Part shown: positions 7,620 to 17,231 of the stretch, piece after piece
Numbering within the stretch: the stretch's first letter is position 1
Layout of the letters: every line of letters begins with the position of its first letter
Assembly: GCF_003427025.1 (NCBI RefSeq)
Contig: NZ_QVAI01000006.1
Location: 248,001 to 312,000 of the forward strand
Reading direction: 5' to 3'
DNA from: Jiangella endophytica
GTDB taxonomy: Bacteria; Actinomycetota; Actinomycetes; Jiangellales; Jiangellaceae
Length of the DNA: 64,000 nucleotides
The notes under the pieces: generated by a model
The model's database searches: none
What the model saw: only the letters and a program-made list of their open reading frames with translations
Told to the model about the DNA's origin: nothing
Position numbers and translations under genes: made by a program

Positions 7620-9170
7620 ATGAACCCGACTCCCTCTCGCCGCAACCTCATCGCCGGCGGCCTGGCCGCCAGTCTGCTGGGCGTCGTCGCGCCGCGGGCG
7701 GCCGCGAGCCCGGCCACCGCCGCGACGCCGCCCGGGGCGCCCTCCCGAGGGGTCGCCTTCACCCATGCCACCGTCATCGACGTCGAGCGGGGCCGGCGGC
7801 TGCCGGACACCACCGTCGTCGTGCGCGGTGATCGGATCGCGCAGGTCGGCCCGTCCACGCAGGTCCCGATCCCGCCGGGCGTCCGCGCCGTCGACCTGCG
7901 CGGCGCGTTCCTGATCCCGGGTCTGGTCGACGCGCACGTGCACAGCTCGTTCGCGACCATCGACCCGGCGCTGTACGTCGCGAACGGCGTGACGACCGTC
8001 CGCGAGATGTCCGGCCGCGAGGAGCTGCACGACTGGCGCGACCAGGCCGACGCGGGCGAGCTGCTGGGGCCGCGGTGGGTGATCGCGAGCCGGATCATCG
8101 ACGGCGCGCCGACGCTCTGGGACCCGAACCTGCTGCCCGTCGTCGAGGTCGCGACCGCCGCCGAGGGGCGTGCGGCCGTCCGGGACGCCGTCGCCGAAGG
8201 CGCGGACGCCGTCAAGGTCTACTCCCGGCTCGCGCCGGACGTCTACCGCGCGATCGTCGACGAGGCGCGCCGGCGCGGTATCGCCGTCGTCGGGCACACG
8301 CCGGACGAGCTCGACGTCGCCGAGGCGTCTGACCTGGGCCAGGCCAGCATCGAGCACACCTTCACCGTCTCCGTCGCGACGTCGCGGGACGAGCGGGAGC
8401 TGCGCCGGCGGATCGCGGCGATCCGGCTCGACCGCGGCGACTACAACGGCTGGTTCAACGCGCTGCACCCGATCGACGTCCAGGCGATGCGCACCTACGA
8501 CCGCGACAGGGCTGCCCGGCTGTTCGACCGGTTCGCCCGCAACGGCACCCATCAGGTCCCGACGCTGGTCATGCACGACGCGCTCAACCACGCCCGCACG
8601 CTCGACCTCACCGACCCGCGCCGCCGCTACCTGCCCCAGCCGATGCTCGACTTCCTCGACGGCCTGCTGCAGACGCTGTACCTGAACGGCCGCGCGCCGG
8701 AGCAGGACGCGGACTGGGCGGCGAAGTCGGAGCACCAGCTCGCGCTCGTCGGCGCCATGCACGCGGCCGGCGTCCCGCTGCTGGCCGGCACCGACTACGG
8801 CACCTGCGGCCTGTTCCCCGGCTTCAGCCTGCACGACGAGCTGCGGCTGCTGGTGCGGGCCGGCCTGTCGACGGCGGCCGCCCTGCGCGCCGCGACGGTC
8901 GAGCCGGCCCGATTCCTCGGCAACCGGCGAGGCGGCCGTATCGCCGCCGGCGCACCCGCCGACCTCGTCGTCCTGGCCGCCGATCCGCTCGCCGACATCG
9001 CCAACACCCAGCGCATCGACGGCCTCGTCACCCGCGGCCGTTACCTCGACGCCGCGGAGCGCCAGGCCGTCCTCGACCGCGTCGCCGACGAGGCCGCCGC
9101 GATGTCTCCGGACACCGTCGTCGCCGCCGGGTGTGCCTGTCACGGCCCGGTCGATCCGCCATCCGTCTGA
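7620..9170 (+). CDS. Tat-exported amidohydrolase
   Basis: A 516-residue metal-dependent hydrolase predicted to act outside the membrane. SRRNLIAGGLAASLLGVVAP is a twin-arginine signal. The core is the amidohydrolase (TIM-barrel) fold: VDAHVH with H106 and H108, probable carboxylated lysine K199 in AVKVYS, H226 in VVGHTPDE, H246 in SIEHTFT and the catalytic aspartate D392 in AGTDYGT. The C-terminal half of the composite beta-sandwich, GGRIAAGAPADLVVLAADPL, is characteristic of imidazolonepropionase- and dipeptidase-like members. It probably cleaves an amide, peptide or cyclic amide; the substrate cannot be read from sequence. The PL8 lyase follows after about 100 bp on the same strand. Confidence 0.87.
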   Translation: MNPTPSRRNLIAGGLAASLLGVVAPRAAASPATAATPPGAPSRGVAFTHATVIDVERGRRLPDTTVVVRGDRIAQVGPSTQVPIPPGVRAVDLRGAFLIPGLVDAHVHSSFATIDPALYVANGVTTVREMSGREELHDWRDQADAGELLGPRWVIASRIIDGAPTLWDPNLLPVVEVATAAEGRAAVRDAVAEGADAVKVYSRLAPDVYRAIVDEARRRGIAVVGHTPDELDVAEASDLGQASIEHTFTVSVATSRDERELRRRIAAIRLDRGDYNGWFNALHPIDVQAMRTYDRDRAARLFDRFARNGTHQVPTLVMHDALNHARTLDLTDPRRRYLPQPMLDFLDGLLQTLYLNGRAPEQDADWAAKSEHQLALVGAMHAAGVPLLAGTDYGTCGLFPGFSLHDELRLLVRAGLSTAAALRAATVEPARFLGNRRGGRIAAGAPADLVVLAADPLADIANTQRIDGLVTRGRYLDAAERQAVLDRVADEAAAMSPDTVVAAGCACHGPVDPPSV

Positions 9171-9274
9171 ATGCAGTGCGGCAATGGGGCGAACTCATGG
9201 GCAAGCGCTTGCTGACGAATTGTCATGCCTGCTTGACTCCTAGCTGCCTGGTTCGCACCTTCCGAGGAGAATAT

Positions 9275-11821
9275 GTGGAGATCACCCGCCGCCATCTGCT
9301 GTCTCTCCTGTCCGCCGCCGGCGTGCTCACCGTCGTGTCACCGCCACGATGGGCAGGCGCGTCCGACCCGGGTACCGGCACGACGGGGCTGTTGGCCAAT
9401 ACCGTCGACGTCTTCGCCGGCACGGCCGAGTCCAATGCCCGCCCCGAGGTCGCGGCCAAGTTGTCCGCCATCGATCAGACCGCACGCACCTGGCTCGCCG
9501 CGCTGGACACGGCCCGCGACGGCGAGCTGTTCAACGGGCTGCCCCTCGGCACCAGCGACCCCAACCTGAACGCGTCGTTCCAGCACCTCTACGAGATCGC
9601 CCTCGCCACGCGCACGCCGGGCGGGGCCCCGTCAGACCTGGACGGCGACGTCGACACGCAGCGGCGCGTGATCGACGCACTGGTCTGGCTGCACGAGAAC
9701 TACTACGGCGACCAGGCGCAGGGCTACTACGGCAACTGGTTCACGTGGGAGATCGGCATCTCCGCCCATGTCGGCAAGACCCTGGCGCTCCTCGACGAGC
9801 AGGTCCGCGCCTACCGCCCGGACCTCGTCGGCACGTACGTCGCGTCGATGGACGCCTACCTGCGCAACGGCATCGACGGCGACGTGAACCTGGACTCGCG
9901 CTTCCACACCGGCGCCAATCTCGCCGACATCACGACCAACCGGATGCTCCAGGGTGCGCTGCTCGGCGACGAGGCGCGCATCCGCAAGGCGGTCGAGGAC
10001 CAGCTCACCGTCTTCGCGACCATCGACCCCTATGCGCTGCGACACGGCAACACCGACGGCTATTACGCCGACGGCTCGTTCATCCAGCACCATTCGGTGG
10101 CCTATACCGGCTCGTACGGGAAGGCCCTGCTGACCCGGGTGGTCCAGACACTGAAGATCCTCGACGGAACCGGTCTCGCCAACACCGAGGCCCTCGTGCC
10201 GGTCGTGCAGGGCTGGGTGACGAACGGGTTCGCGCCGCTGATCTTCGAGGGCTGGATGATGGAGATCGTCAAGGGACGGGCCGTCTCGCGGACGACGTCC
10301 GGCTACACCGACGTCGCGGCGGTCGTGGAGGCCGTCGTCGACCTGACCGGCTACGCGACCGGCGCCGACGCGGCGGCGTTGAAGAGCTACGTCGCGTTCA
10401 TCCGGTCGACGTCGCGGGCGGCGCTGAACCCGACGACGTTCGTGTCGCCGGTCACCATCGCGCGCTACACCGACATCGTCGACGACGACACCGTGCAGCC
10501 CGCGGACCTCGGTCCGGCTCACCGGAGGGTCGCGTTCAACGCCATGGACAAGAACGTGCATCGCCGGCCCGGCTTCGCATTCGCGCTGTCGCGCAGCTCG
10601 GACCGGATCAGCAAGTACGAGTACATGAGCGGCGAGAACCTCATGCCGTGGTTCCAGGGCGACGGCGCCCACTACCTCTACCTGTCCGGGCAGGACCAGA
10701 CGGAGGCGTACGGAGTCGACTACTTCACGACGGTGTCGCCGTACGCCCTGGCCGGTGTCACCGCTCCGGTGGAACACCGGCAGACCATCCCGCAGCTGTA
10801 CGGCACGCCCTTTTACGACAACCCAGGCCACCCGCTGGAGTTCACAGCCTCGTCGGAGTCGCAGAACACCTACGTCTACTTCCCGCGCGGCACCAACGGG
10901 CACTCCGGCGGCGCCGCACTCGGCGCATACGGCGCGGCCGGCATGGTGCTGTCCAGCGACGCCGCCTATGCCGCGAAGCAGACCGGGATCCTGCCCGACG
11001 ACTTCGTCGTGTACCAGAACGTCACGGCCATGAGGTCCTGGTTCATGCTCGACGACGAGATCGTCGTGCTGGTCGCCGGCATCGACGACGGCGCCGGCCG
11101 GGCGGTGACGACGTCGGTCGACGCCCGGATCTCGGCACCGTCCGACGACGTCTCGATCAGCGGCTCGGCACGGGACGGCAGCGCGTGGTCCGGCCCGGGC
11201 ACCGGCGACCCGCTCTGGCTGCGCTACGCCAACGAGAGCAAGGGCACCGCCGTCGGCTACGTGTTCCTCACCTCCCAGCAGGCACGGGTCGCCCTCGACC
11301 CCGTCACCCGCAGCCGCCGCGTCGTGCGCACGGCCAACCCGGACACGGCCGTGACCAAGAACGTCTTCGACGTCTCGGTCAGCCACGCGGCCGGGGCCGA
11401 GCCGGGGCCGCTCGCCTACGCGCTGGTGCCGAACGCGACGGAGGCGCAGCTGCGCGGGTACTCGCCCGCCGGCCCGATCATCGTGCTGGCGAACGACACC
11501 CGGGTGCAGGCTGTCCTTCACGCGGGCCTGGGGCTGGTGGCGGCCAACGTGTTCCACGCCGGCTGGCACGAGTCGGTGGGCATGCGCATCGAGGGCCCGG
11601 CCTCGGTGATCGTCCAGAACCGGCCGCGGTTGACCACCATCGCCGTCTCCGACCCGACCATGGGGCGCGACACGGTCAGCGCGACGTTGCTCGGCCGCTC
11701 GCTGACCAAGGTCGCCGGCGACCGCGGCGTGCGGGTGAACCGGTCCGACGGCAACACCCACCTGGAGTTCCCGACCCGGCAGGCGTACGGACGGAGCCTG
11801 ACGGTCACCCTTCGCGGCTGA
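9275..11821 (+). CDS. Tat-exported polysaccharide lyase family 8
   Basis: An 848-residue secreted lyase. The signal TRRHLLSLLSAAGVL is twin-arginine type. The alpha/alpha toroid (about 40-400) shows the PL8 landmarks NWFTWEIG (154-161), TGANLAD (212-218, with the active-site Asn at 215) and DGSFIQHHSVAYTGSYG (266-282) with the catalytic His and Tyr. The remaining beta-sandwich domains include the KNVHRRPGFAFALSRSS segment typical of the family. PL8 enzymes cut hyaluronan, chondroitin, xanthan or alginate-type uronic polymers by beta-elimination; which polymer is used here is open. GTG at 9275 follows GAGGAGAATAT. A strong hairpin after the stop ends transcription. Confidence 0.93.
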   Translation: MEITRRHLLSLLSAAGVLTVVSPPRWAGASDPGTGTTGLLANTVDVFAGTAESNARPEVAAKLSAIDQTARTWLAALDTARDGELFNGLPLGTSDPNLNASFQHLYEIALATRTPGGAPSDLDGDVDTQRRVIDALVWLHENYYGDQAQGYYGNWFTWEIGISAHVGKTLALLDEQVRAYRPDLVGTYVASMDAYLRNGIDGDVNLDSRFHTGANLADITTNRMLQGALLGDEARIRKAVEDQLTVFATIDPYALRHGNTDGYYADGSFIQHHSVAYTGSYGKALLTRVVQTLKILDGTGLANTEALVPVVQGWVTNGFAPLIFEGWMMEIVKGRAVSRTTSGYTDVAAVVEAVVDLTGYATGADAAALKSYVAFIRSTSRAALNPTTFVSPVTIARYTDIVDDDTVQPADLGPAHRRVAFNAMDKNVHRRPGFAFALSRSSDRISKYEYMSGENLMPWFQGDGAHYLYLSGQDQTEAYGVDYFTTVSPYALAGVTAPVEHRQTIPQLYGTPFYDNPGHPLEFTASSESQNTYVYFPRGTNGHSGGAALGAYGAAGMVLSSDAAYAAKQTGILPDDFVVYQNVTAMRSWFMLDDEIVVLVAGIDDGAGRAVTTSVDARISAPSDDVSISGSARDGSAWSGPGTGDPLWLRYANESKGTAVGYVFLTSQQARVALDPVTRSRRVVRTANPDTAVTKNVFDVSVSHAAGAEPGPLAYALVPNATEAQLRGYSPAGPIIVLANDTRVQAVLHAGLGLVAANVFHAGWHESVGMRIEGPASVIVQNRPRLTTIAVSDPTMGRDTVSATLLGRSLTKVAGDRGVRVNRSDGNTHLEFPTRQAYGRSLTVTLRG

Positions 11822-11827
11822 CCCGCC

Positions 11828-11881
11828 GTGATCGGCAGGGAGCGCTCACCCCGTGGTGGGTGGCGACTCCCTGCCGATCAC
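11828..11881. terminator. Bidirectional terminator between PL8 lyase and rnhA
   Basis: Perfect 15-base arms (11828-11842 and 11867-11881) flank a 24-base centre between two converging genes. The right arm includes the rnhA stop codon. This is the strongest simple hairpin in this part of the window. Confidence 0.8.
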
Positions 11882-12516
11882 TGGGCGATCTTGGCGGCGA
11901 CGGCGAGTTCGTCGACGAGGTCGTTCATGGGATGGCCGGAGTGGCCCTTCACCCAGTGGAAGACGACGTCGCCGCGCTCTTCGACGAGGTCGACGAAGGG
12001 CTCCCAGAGGTCGCGGTTGGCCACCGGCGACTTGGTCGACGTGACCCAGCCCCGCGTGCGCCAGTTGCGCCACCACCCGTCGCGGAAGCAGTTGACGACG
12101 TAGGCGGAGTCGCTGACGACGACCAGCGGGCCGGCCAACGCCTTGACCGCCTCGAGCGCCGCCGTGATCTCCATGCGCTGGTTGGTGGTGCTCGGCGCGG
12201 ACCCGGACGCGAACCGCTCGCGCGAGATCGCCCACGCCCAGCCACCCGGGCCGGGCGTGCCGGAGCAGGCGCCGTCGGTGTAGACCTCGACCGCACCCTC
12301 GGGCGCCACCATGGCCGGCGGACGGGGCCGCTTGGCGCGGGCCGGTTTCGCCGCGGGCGCCTCGGTGTCGCCCGGGACGGGGATCAGGGCCGGCGCGCCG
12401 GCACAGGCCGCGTGCACCCAGGCGCGGTTGCGGCCACTGCCCGAGCTCTCGAGCTCGTCGCCCGGATGGATGTCTCCACCACACGCACCACACCGGCCGG
12501 CGTACTTCGCGAGCAC
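11878..12516 (-). CDS. rnhA: Ribonuclease HI with N-terminal zinc-knuckle-like domain
   Basis: A 212-residue enzyme that cuts the RNA strand of RNA:DNA hybrids. The C-terminal RNase H domain (about 74-212) has all catalytic residues: D81 in YTDGACSG, E116 in MEITAALEA, D136 in VSDSAYV, H192 in VKGHSGHP and D202 in VDELA. Ahead of it, residues 1-40 carry C9, C12, H35 and C38 (CGAC and WVHAAC), which look like a small zinc-binding module, followed by a proline/alanine linker. The second of two nearby GTG codons (12516) is preferred, since GAGGAG lies 7 bases before it; using 12522 would add two residues. The extra domain might bind nucleic acid. Confidence 0.93.
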   Translation of the reverse strand: MLAKYAGRCGACGGDIHPGDELESSGSGRNRAWVHAACAGAPALIPVPGDTEAPAAKPARAKRPRPPAMVAPEGAVEVYTDGACSGTPGPGGWAWAISRERFASGSAPSTTNQRMEITAALEAVKALAGPLVVVSDSAYVVNCFRDGWWRNWRTRGWVTSTKSPVANRDLWEPFVDLVEERGDVVFHWVKGHSGHPMNDLVDELAVAAKIAQ

Positions 12517-12583
12517 AAGCACTCTCCTCGGATGACGAACGAACTCCCGGCACTTTACCGGCGGTCGCCGAGAAGACCGTGGA

Positions 12584-13504
12584 TCACGCCCGGTGCCGCA
12601 GCAGGACGGTCGCGAGGGCGACGTCAGCGGGGTCCAACGCCACCTTGCCGTCCTCGACCTCCCAGAGCGCGTTCTGCAGGACGCGGCCCAGCGTCCAGCT
12701 CGCCGCCCGGCCGCGGTCGAGGCCGACCAGCTCGCTGAGGAGGTCGAACCGCCGCAGCACCACCCGCTCGACCCCGCCGGCGACGACGGCGTCCCAGCGG
12801 CTGTTCAGCGCCGGCCAGAGGTCGAATCCGGGGTCGCCGGCCAGCGGCACCGGATCGATCGCCAGCCACGGCTCGCGCTCCCCGGCCAGCACGTTCTCGT
12901 CGTGCAGGTCCCAGTGCAGCAGGCGGTCACCGGCCTCGGGCAGCAGCTGCGCCACGGCCGCCGCGCAGGTCTCGACCAGCCGGCGCTCGGCGGGGTCGGA
13001 CAGCGCGGGCACCGCGTCGGGCACGGCGGCGATCATCGCGGCGGCGACGTCGCCCAGCCGCGGCAGGCCGTCCGGCGCCGGACGCGCAGCCAGCCGGGCC
13101 AGCAGCCCGCCCAGCACGGCCATGGTGGCGTCGTCGTCGGCCACGGACGAGAGCGGCCGGCCGGCGTCGAGCCGCTCCAGCAGCATGGCGCCGGTGCCGG
13201 CGTCGTGGTCGAGCAGCCGCACGACGCCGTCGCCGTCCCACGTGCGCAGCCCGAGCACGGCCACGGTGTTCTCGTCGCCGACCGGCTGCAGCCGCAGCAC
13301 GGCGGGCGTGCCGTCGGCGCGCACGACCGGCTGCACCAGCGCCGCCATGCCGTTGCCGGCCGGGCCGTCCGGACGCAGCCCCCAGTGCTCCGCCGTCCGG
13401 ACGAGCAGCCGCGGCAGCCCGTCCAGCCAGGCCCGGCCGGCGTCGTCGCGTCCGTACGACGCGACGAGGGCGTCCGGGACCTCGGTGTGGATCATCACCG
13501 CCAT
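12584..13504 (-). CDS. Aminoglycoside phosphotransferase, APH(6)-like
   Basis: A 306-residue cytosolic kinase of the aminoglycoside/hydroxyurea resistance family. The catalytic loop is LLHWDLHDENVL (about residues 192-203) and the metal-binding DFG-equivalent is AIDPVPLAGDPGFDLWP just after it. LLERLDAGRPLSS and the W-rich N-terminus (RAWLDGLPRLL, HWGL) agree with streptomycin 6-kinase relatives. The likely reaction is ATP-dependent phosphorylation of an aminoglycoside or a related amino-cyclitol or hydroxyurea-type compound. Many chromosomal members of actinobacteria have no proven resistance role, so this should not be taken as evidence of resistance. The ATG at 13504 has a weak ribosome site; an ATG three codons later is an alternative. 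Confidence 0.85.
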   Translation of the reverse strand: MAVMIHTEVPDALVASYGRDDAGRAWLDGLPRLLVRTAEHWGLRPDGPAGNGMAALVQPVVRADGTPAVLRLQPVGDENTVAVLGLRTWDGDGVVRLLDHDAGTGAMLLERLDAGRPLSSVADDDATMAVLGGLLARLAARPAPDGLPRLGDVAAAMIAAVPDAVPALSDPAERRLVETCAAAVAQLLPEAGDRLLHWDLHDENVLAGEREPWLAIDPVPLAGDPGFDLWPALNSRWDAVVAGGVERVVLRRFDLLSELVGLDRGRAASWTLGRVLQNALWEVEDGKVALDPADVALATVLLRHRA

Positions 13505-13517
13505 CGTAGGAGGGGCG

Positions 13518-14828
13518 CTATCGCAGCGCCTCCGTCAGGACGCGCCCCTCGGCCCGTCCCGGTGCGGGAATGCCCAGCAGCGCGGCGATCGTCGGTGTGA
13601 CGTCGATGTGACGCGCGCCGTCGAGCCGGGCGCGCGGGCGGACCCCCCGGCCGGCGATCAGCAGCGCGGCCTCGCGCTCGCCCGTCCGGCCGTGGTAGCC
13701 GCGCGGGCCGTCCGGGTCGGTCAGGCCGAACGACCAGCCGGCGGCCGGCTCGGCCACCAGCTCGCCGAGCAGCGGGCTGGCCCCGAACGCGTCGAGGCCG
13801 GCGCGGTCGTGGACCCGTTCCACTGCCTCGACCGACTCCAGCGCGGCGCGGGCCCGTGCGATGCCGGCCGGCGTCCGGGCGGCGCCGAGCAGGTGGACAC
13901 TGGCGACCCCGCCGACCACCATCGCGACGTCGGTCGACGGCGCCGGCGCGGCACCGGGCGCCACGAACTCCGGCGTGAACCCGGCCTCGGTCAGCGCGGC
14001 GAGCACGAGGCCGCCGAACGCGCGGGTGAACGTCGTCATGCCGTGGTCGCCGAGGACCACGAACGCGGTGCTGCCGTAGATCCCGACGTCCTTCGTGGCC
14101 TGCACGAGGCGGCCCAGAGCGGCATCCAGCCCGGCCAGCCGGCCCGCCATGCCGGGCGACTCCGCACCCTCCGCGTGCCCGAGCGCGTCGAGGTCGTCGG
14201 CGTACACGGCGAGCAGCGTCGGCGGCTCCTCGACGACGACCGTCTCGGACCCCGACCGGATCGGCCGCCCGTGCAGCAGGTCGACGGCCAGGTCCAGTCG
14301 CGACGGGCCGGTGCCGCCCGGCTGGACGTACAGGGCCCGCGGGTCGCCGAAGACGACGCCGTGGTTCTGCAGGATGAAGAACTGCACCGAGGCGACCGTC
14401 CCGCCGGCCGCCGTCACCGCCTCGGCGATGGTCTGCGCCTCGAGCGTCCGGCTCTGGCTCACCGCACGGCCGGTGGCCGGGTCGAGGAAGTACGGCGTGT
14501 TGAGGTGCGTGTGCGGCCAGGCGCCCGAGACGACGGTGGCCCACGACGTGTTCGTGATGGAGGGGAAGCACCCGGTCGTCGTGCCGATGACGCCGCGGCG
14601 AGTCAGCGCGTCGAGGTGCGGGGTGCCGACCAGGTCGAGGTAGGCGGGGTCGAACCCGTCCCACCCGACGAGCACCACGTGCCGGGCCCGGTCGCCACCG
14701 CCGGCGGTGCCCTCCGCGGCGGCCACGGAGGGCAGCGCGACCGCGGCGGCGGCACCGGCGCCGGCGGCGAGCACCGCGCGGCGGCTGACGGAACGTCCGG
14801 ACAGGGGCGCGGCGGTCGGCTTCGTCAT
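13518..14828 (-). CDS. Tat-exported type I phosphodiesterase / nucleotide pyrophosphatase
   Basis: A 436-residue secreted enzyme of the alkaline-phosphatase superfamily. VSRRAVLAAGAGAAAAVALP is a twin-arginine signal. The metal-binding strand is VVLVGWDGFDPAYLD (about residues 51-65, Asp ligand), the nucleophile lies in TTGCFPSITNTSWATVVSG (Thr/Ser), and VVLGDHGMTTF supplies Asp and His ligands. The C-terminal GYHGRTGEREAALLIAG and HIDVTPTIAALLGIPAPG segments are family hallmarks. It likely releases phosphate or nucleoside monophosphate from extracellular phosphodiesters. It ends 13 bases before the phosphotransferase gene on the same strand, so the two may share a transcript. Confidence 0.9.
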   Translation of the reverse strand: MTKPTAAPLSGRSVSRRAVLAAGAGAAAAVALPSVAAAEGTAGGGDRARHVVLVGWDGFDPAYLDLVGTPHLDALTRRGVIGTTTGCFPSITNTSWATVVSGAWPHTHLNTPYFLDPATGRAVSQSRTLEAQTIAEAVTAAGGTVASVQFFILQNHGVVFGDPRALYVQPGGTGPSRLDLAVDLLHGRPIRSGSETVVVEEPPTLLAVYADDLDALGHAEGAESPGMAGRLAGLDAALGRLVQATKDVGIYGSTAFVVLGDHGMTTFTRAFGGLVLAALTEAGFTPEFVAPGAAPAPSTDVAMVVGGVASVHLLGAARTPAGIARARAALESVEAVERVHDRAGLDAFGASPLLGELVAEPAAGWSFGLTDPDGPRGYHGRTGEREAALLIAGRGVRPRARLDGARHIDVTPTIAALLGIPAPGRAEGRVLTEALR

Positions 14829-14873
14829 GGAAGCCGACCCTTCCGGATCGGGATGAACGTGGCGAGGACGCGC

Positions 14874-17231
14874 TCAGTCGGCGAGATAACGGGCCAGGTA
14901 CCGGCCCGTGTACGTCGACTCGTCGGCGGCCAGGGTCGCGGGTGTCCCCTCGAACACCACCCGGCCGCCGTCGTGGCCGGCGCCGGGCCCCAGGTCGACG
15001 ACCCAGTCGGCCGCCGCGACGACGTCCAGGTTGTGCTCGATGACGATCAGCGTGTTGCCGTCGTCGACCAGCCGGTGCAGCAGCGCGATCAGGTGCTCGA
15101 CGTCGGCGAGGTGCAGGCCCGTGGTGGGCTCGTCCAGCACGTACAGCTTGCCACCGACGACCAGCTCACTGGCCAGCTTCAGCCGCTGCCGTTCGCCGCC
15201 GGACAGCGTGGTGAGGGTCTGGCCGAGCGTGAGGTAGTCGAGGCCGACGTCGCTCAGCCGCCGCAGCACGGTCCTGATCGCCTTCTCGGTGAAGAACTCC
15301 AGCGCCTCGGCGACGCTCAGCTCGAACACGTCGGCGATGGACCGGCCGCGGACGAGATGCCGCTGCGCCTCGTCCTTGAACCGGCGGCCGCGGCACACCT
15401 CGCAGATCGTGGTGACGCCGTCCATGAACGCGAGGTCGGTGAAGATCACCCCGGTGCCCTGGCACTCCGGGCACGCGCCGCTGGAGTTGGGGCTGAACAG
15501 CGCCGCCGGCGCGCCCGTCGTGCGGGCGAACAGCGACCGGATGGGGTCGAGCATGCCGGTGAACGTCGCCGGGCTGGACCGCCGCGACCCGCGGACCGGA
15601 CTCTGGTCCAGCATGACGGCGTCCGGCCGGATCGCCGGCAGGTGGCCGCGGATCAGGCTGCTCTTCCCCGACCCCGCCACCCCGGTGACGACGCTCAGCA
15701 CCCCCAGCGGCAGGTCGACGGTCACGTCGCGCAGGTTGTGCGTCGACGCCTGCTCGATGCGCACGTGTCCCGACGGCGTCCGCACGGCTGCGTCGTCGCG
15801 CGAGACCCGCGGCGCCCGCAGCCCGAGCCCCGTGCGCGTCTCGGACTTCACCAGCCCGTCGTAGGACCCCTCGTACGTGACGGCGCCACCCGCCCGCCCC
15901 GCCCCCGGCCCCATGTCGATGCAGTGATCCGCGATGGCCATGATCTCCGGATCGTGCTCCACGACGACCACCGTGTTGCCCTTGTCGCGCAGCTCGATCA
16001 GCAACTCGCCGAGCCGGTGCACGTCGCGCGGGTGCAGCCCGACCGTCGGCTCGTCGAACACGTAGAGCAGGTCGGACAGGCTGCTGCCGAGGTGCCGGAC
16101 CATCTTCACCCGCTGCGACTCGCCACCGGACAGCGTGGACGTCGCGCGGTCGAGGCTGAGGTAGCCGAGGCCGAGGATGCCGAGCCGTTCGACCTGCTCC
16201 GCGGCGTCCTGGACGAGTGGCGCGACGCTGGGGTCGTCGATGGCCCGGATCACGTCGACGAGGTCGTCGGCCTGCAGGGCGTTGAGGTCGGCGATGGAAC
16301 GTCCGCCGATGAGCGACGAGCGGGCCGCCTCGGCCAGCCGGGTGCCGCCGCAGTCGGGACACACCCCGCGCGTGACGATGCGCTCGAACGCCTCGCGGGT
16401 CTTGCCCTTGTAGGCGTCGGCCTGCTTGTGCAGGTAGAGCCGGTTGAACCGGGCGATGACCCCCTCGTAACTGGTGACCTCGGGCTCGGGCGCCTTCAGC
16501 TCGCCCTGTTCGGCGTACATGAGGATGCGCCACTGCTCGTCGGTGTAGTCGCGCAGCGGCATCGACGGGTCGAAGAACCCGCTCCTGGCGTAGGACCGCC
16601 AGAACCAGTGCCCGACCCCGAATGCCGGCCAGGTCAGGGCGCCGTCCTCGAGTGACCGGTCGCGGTCGACCAGCTGCGACTCGTCGACCACGCTCACGAC
16701 ACCCAGGCCCTGGCACGCCGGGCACATGCCCTGCGGGTCGTTGAACGAGAACGCGTTGGAATACCCGGCGAACGGCCGGCCGGCCCGCGAGAAGATCAGC
16801 CGCAGCCGGGCGCCGATGTCCGTCGCGGTGCCGACGGTGGACCGCGCACCGCCGCCGAGCCGCTTCTGGTCGACGACGGTGACGGCGCACAGGTGCGCCA
16901 GGCGGTCGACGTCGGGCTGGCCGTAACTGGGCAGCCGGCTCTGCGCGAACGCGCTGAAGGTGGCGTTGAGCTGGCGTTGCGACTCCGCGGCGAGTGTGTC
17001 GAAGACCAGCGACGACTTGCCCGACCCGGACACGCCGGTGACCACCGTCAGCTGGTGCTTCGGGATGTCGACGTCGATGTTCCTGAGAGTGTGTTCACGG
17101 GCACCACGGACCTCGATGACGCCGTTGCGCCGATGCTGTCGGTGCCCGCCCGTAGGGTGGGCTTCCCTCCCAGCCGGGCGGGCTGCGTCTTCGCCGTGCT
17201 CGGCAGCGCTCGGCATCTGGGCACACGTCAT
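14874..17231 (-). CDS. UvrA-like ABC ATPase, DrrC type
   Basis: A 785-residue cytosolic protein with two ABC cassettes of the UvrA type. Walker A motifs are [12 protein letters not shown] (about residue 66) and [13 protein letters not shown]; signature motifs are [12 protein letters not shown] and [37 protein letters not shown] and CEVCRG supply the zinc-module cysteines. It is shorter than repair UvrA (about 950 residues), as in the drug-resistance branch typified by DrrC of Streptomyces peucetius, thought to clear intercalated drug from DNA. The ATG at 17231 overlaps the permease stop as ATGA, which fixes the start and shows translational coupling. Codons 17-32 are built from a 46-bp repeat. 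Confidence 0.9.
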   Translation of the reverse strand: MTCAQMPSAAEHGEDAARPAGREAHPTGGHRQHRRNGVIEVRGAREHTLRNIDVDIPKHQLTVVTGVSGSGKSSLVFDTLAAESQRQLNATFSAFAQSRLPSYGQPDVDRLAHLCAVTVVDQKRLGGGARSTVGTATDIGARLRLIFSRAGRPFAGYSNAFSFNDPQGMCPACQGLGVVSVVDESQLVDRDRSLEDGALTWPAFGVGHWFWRSYARSGFFDPSMPLRDYTDEQWRILMYAEQGELKAPEPEVTSYEGVIARFNRLYLHKQADAYKGKTREAFERIVTRGVCPDCGGTRLAEAARSSLIGGRSIADLNALQADDLVDVIRAIDDPSVAPLVQDAAEQVERLGILGLGYLSLDRATSTLSGGESQRVKMVRHLGSSLSDLLYVFDEPTVGLHPRDVHRLGELLIELRDKGNTVVVVEHDPEIMAIADHCIDMGPGAGRAGGAVTYEGSYDGLVKSETRTGLGLRAPRVSRDDAAVRTPSGHVRIEQASTHNLRDVTVDLPLGVLSVVTGVAGSGKSSLIRGHLPAIRPDAVMLDQSPVRGSRRSSPATFTGMLDPIRSLFARTTGAPAALFSPNSSGACPECQGTGVIFTDLAFMDGVTTICEVCRGRRFKDEAQRHLVRGRSIADVFELSVAEALEFFTEKAIRTVLRRLSDVGLDYLTLGQTLTTLSGGERQRLKLASELVVGGKLYVLDEPTTGLHLADVEHLIALLHRLVDDGNTLIVIEHNLDVVAAADWVVDLGPGAGHDGGRVVFEGTPATLAADESTYTGRYLARYLAD
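17137..17183 (+). repeat. 46-bp repeat, copy 1, with PafBC-like box, inside the UvrA-like gene
   Basis: TGTCGGTG, eight bases, then TAGGGT (17137-17158) fits the DNA-damage promoter motif recognised by mycobacterial PafBC. Bases 17144-17152 and 17175-17183 are perfect 9-base inverted repeats. Twenty-five of the first 26 bases, and 38 of 46 overall, equal 29674-29719. It is antisense to the gene it lies in and no plus-strand gene follows, so a promoter role here is doubtful. Confidence 0.55.

Noticed and set aside
12584-13504. Proof of aminoglycoside resistance
   Set aside because: The kinase motifs are sound, but chromosomal family members often act on other substrates; the sequence alone does not show a resistance phenotype.
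12579-16655. 1358-codon plus-strand open frame
   Set aside because: Antisense to the phosphotransferase, phosphodiesterase and UvrA-like genes, with no domain and shadow composition; such frames are common at this GC content.
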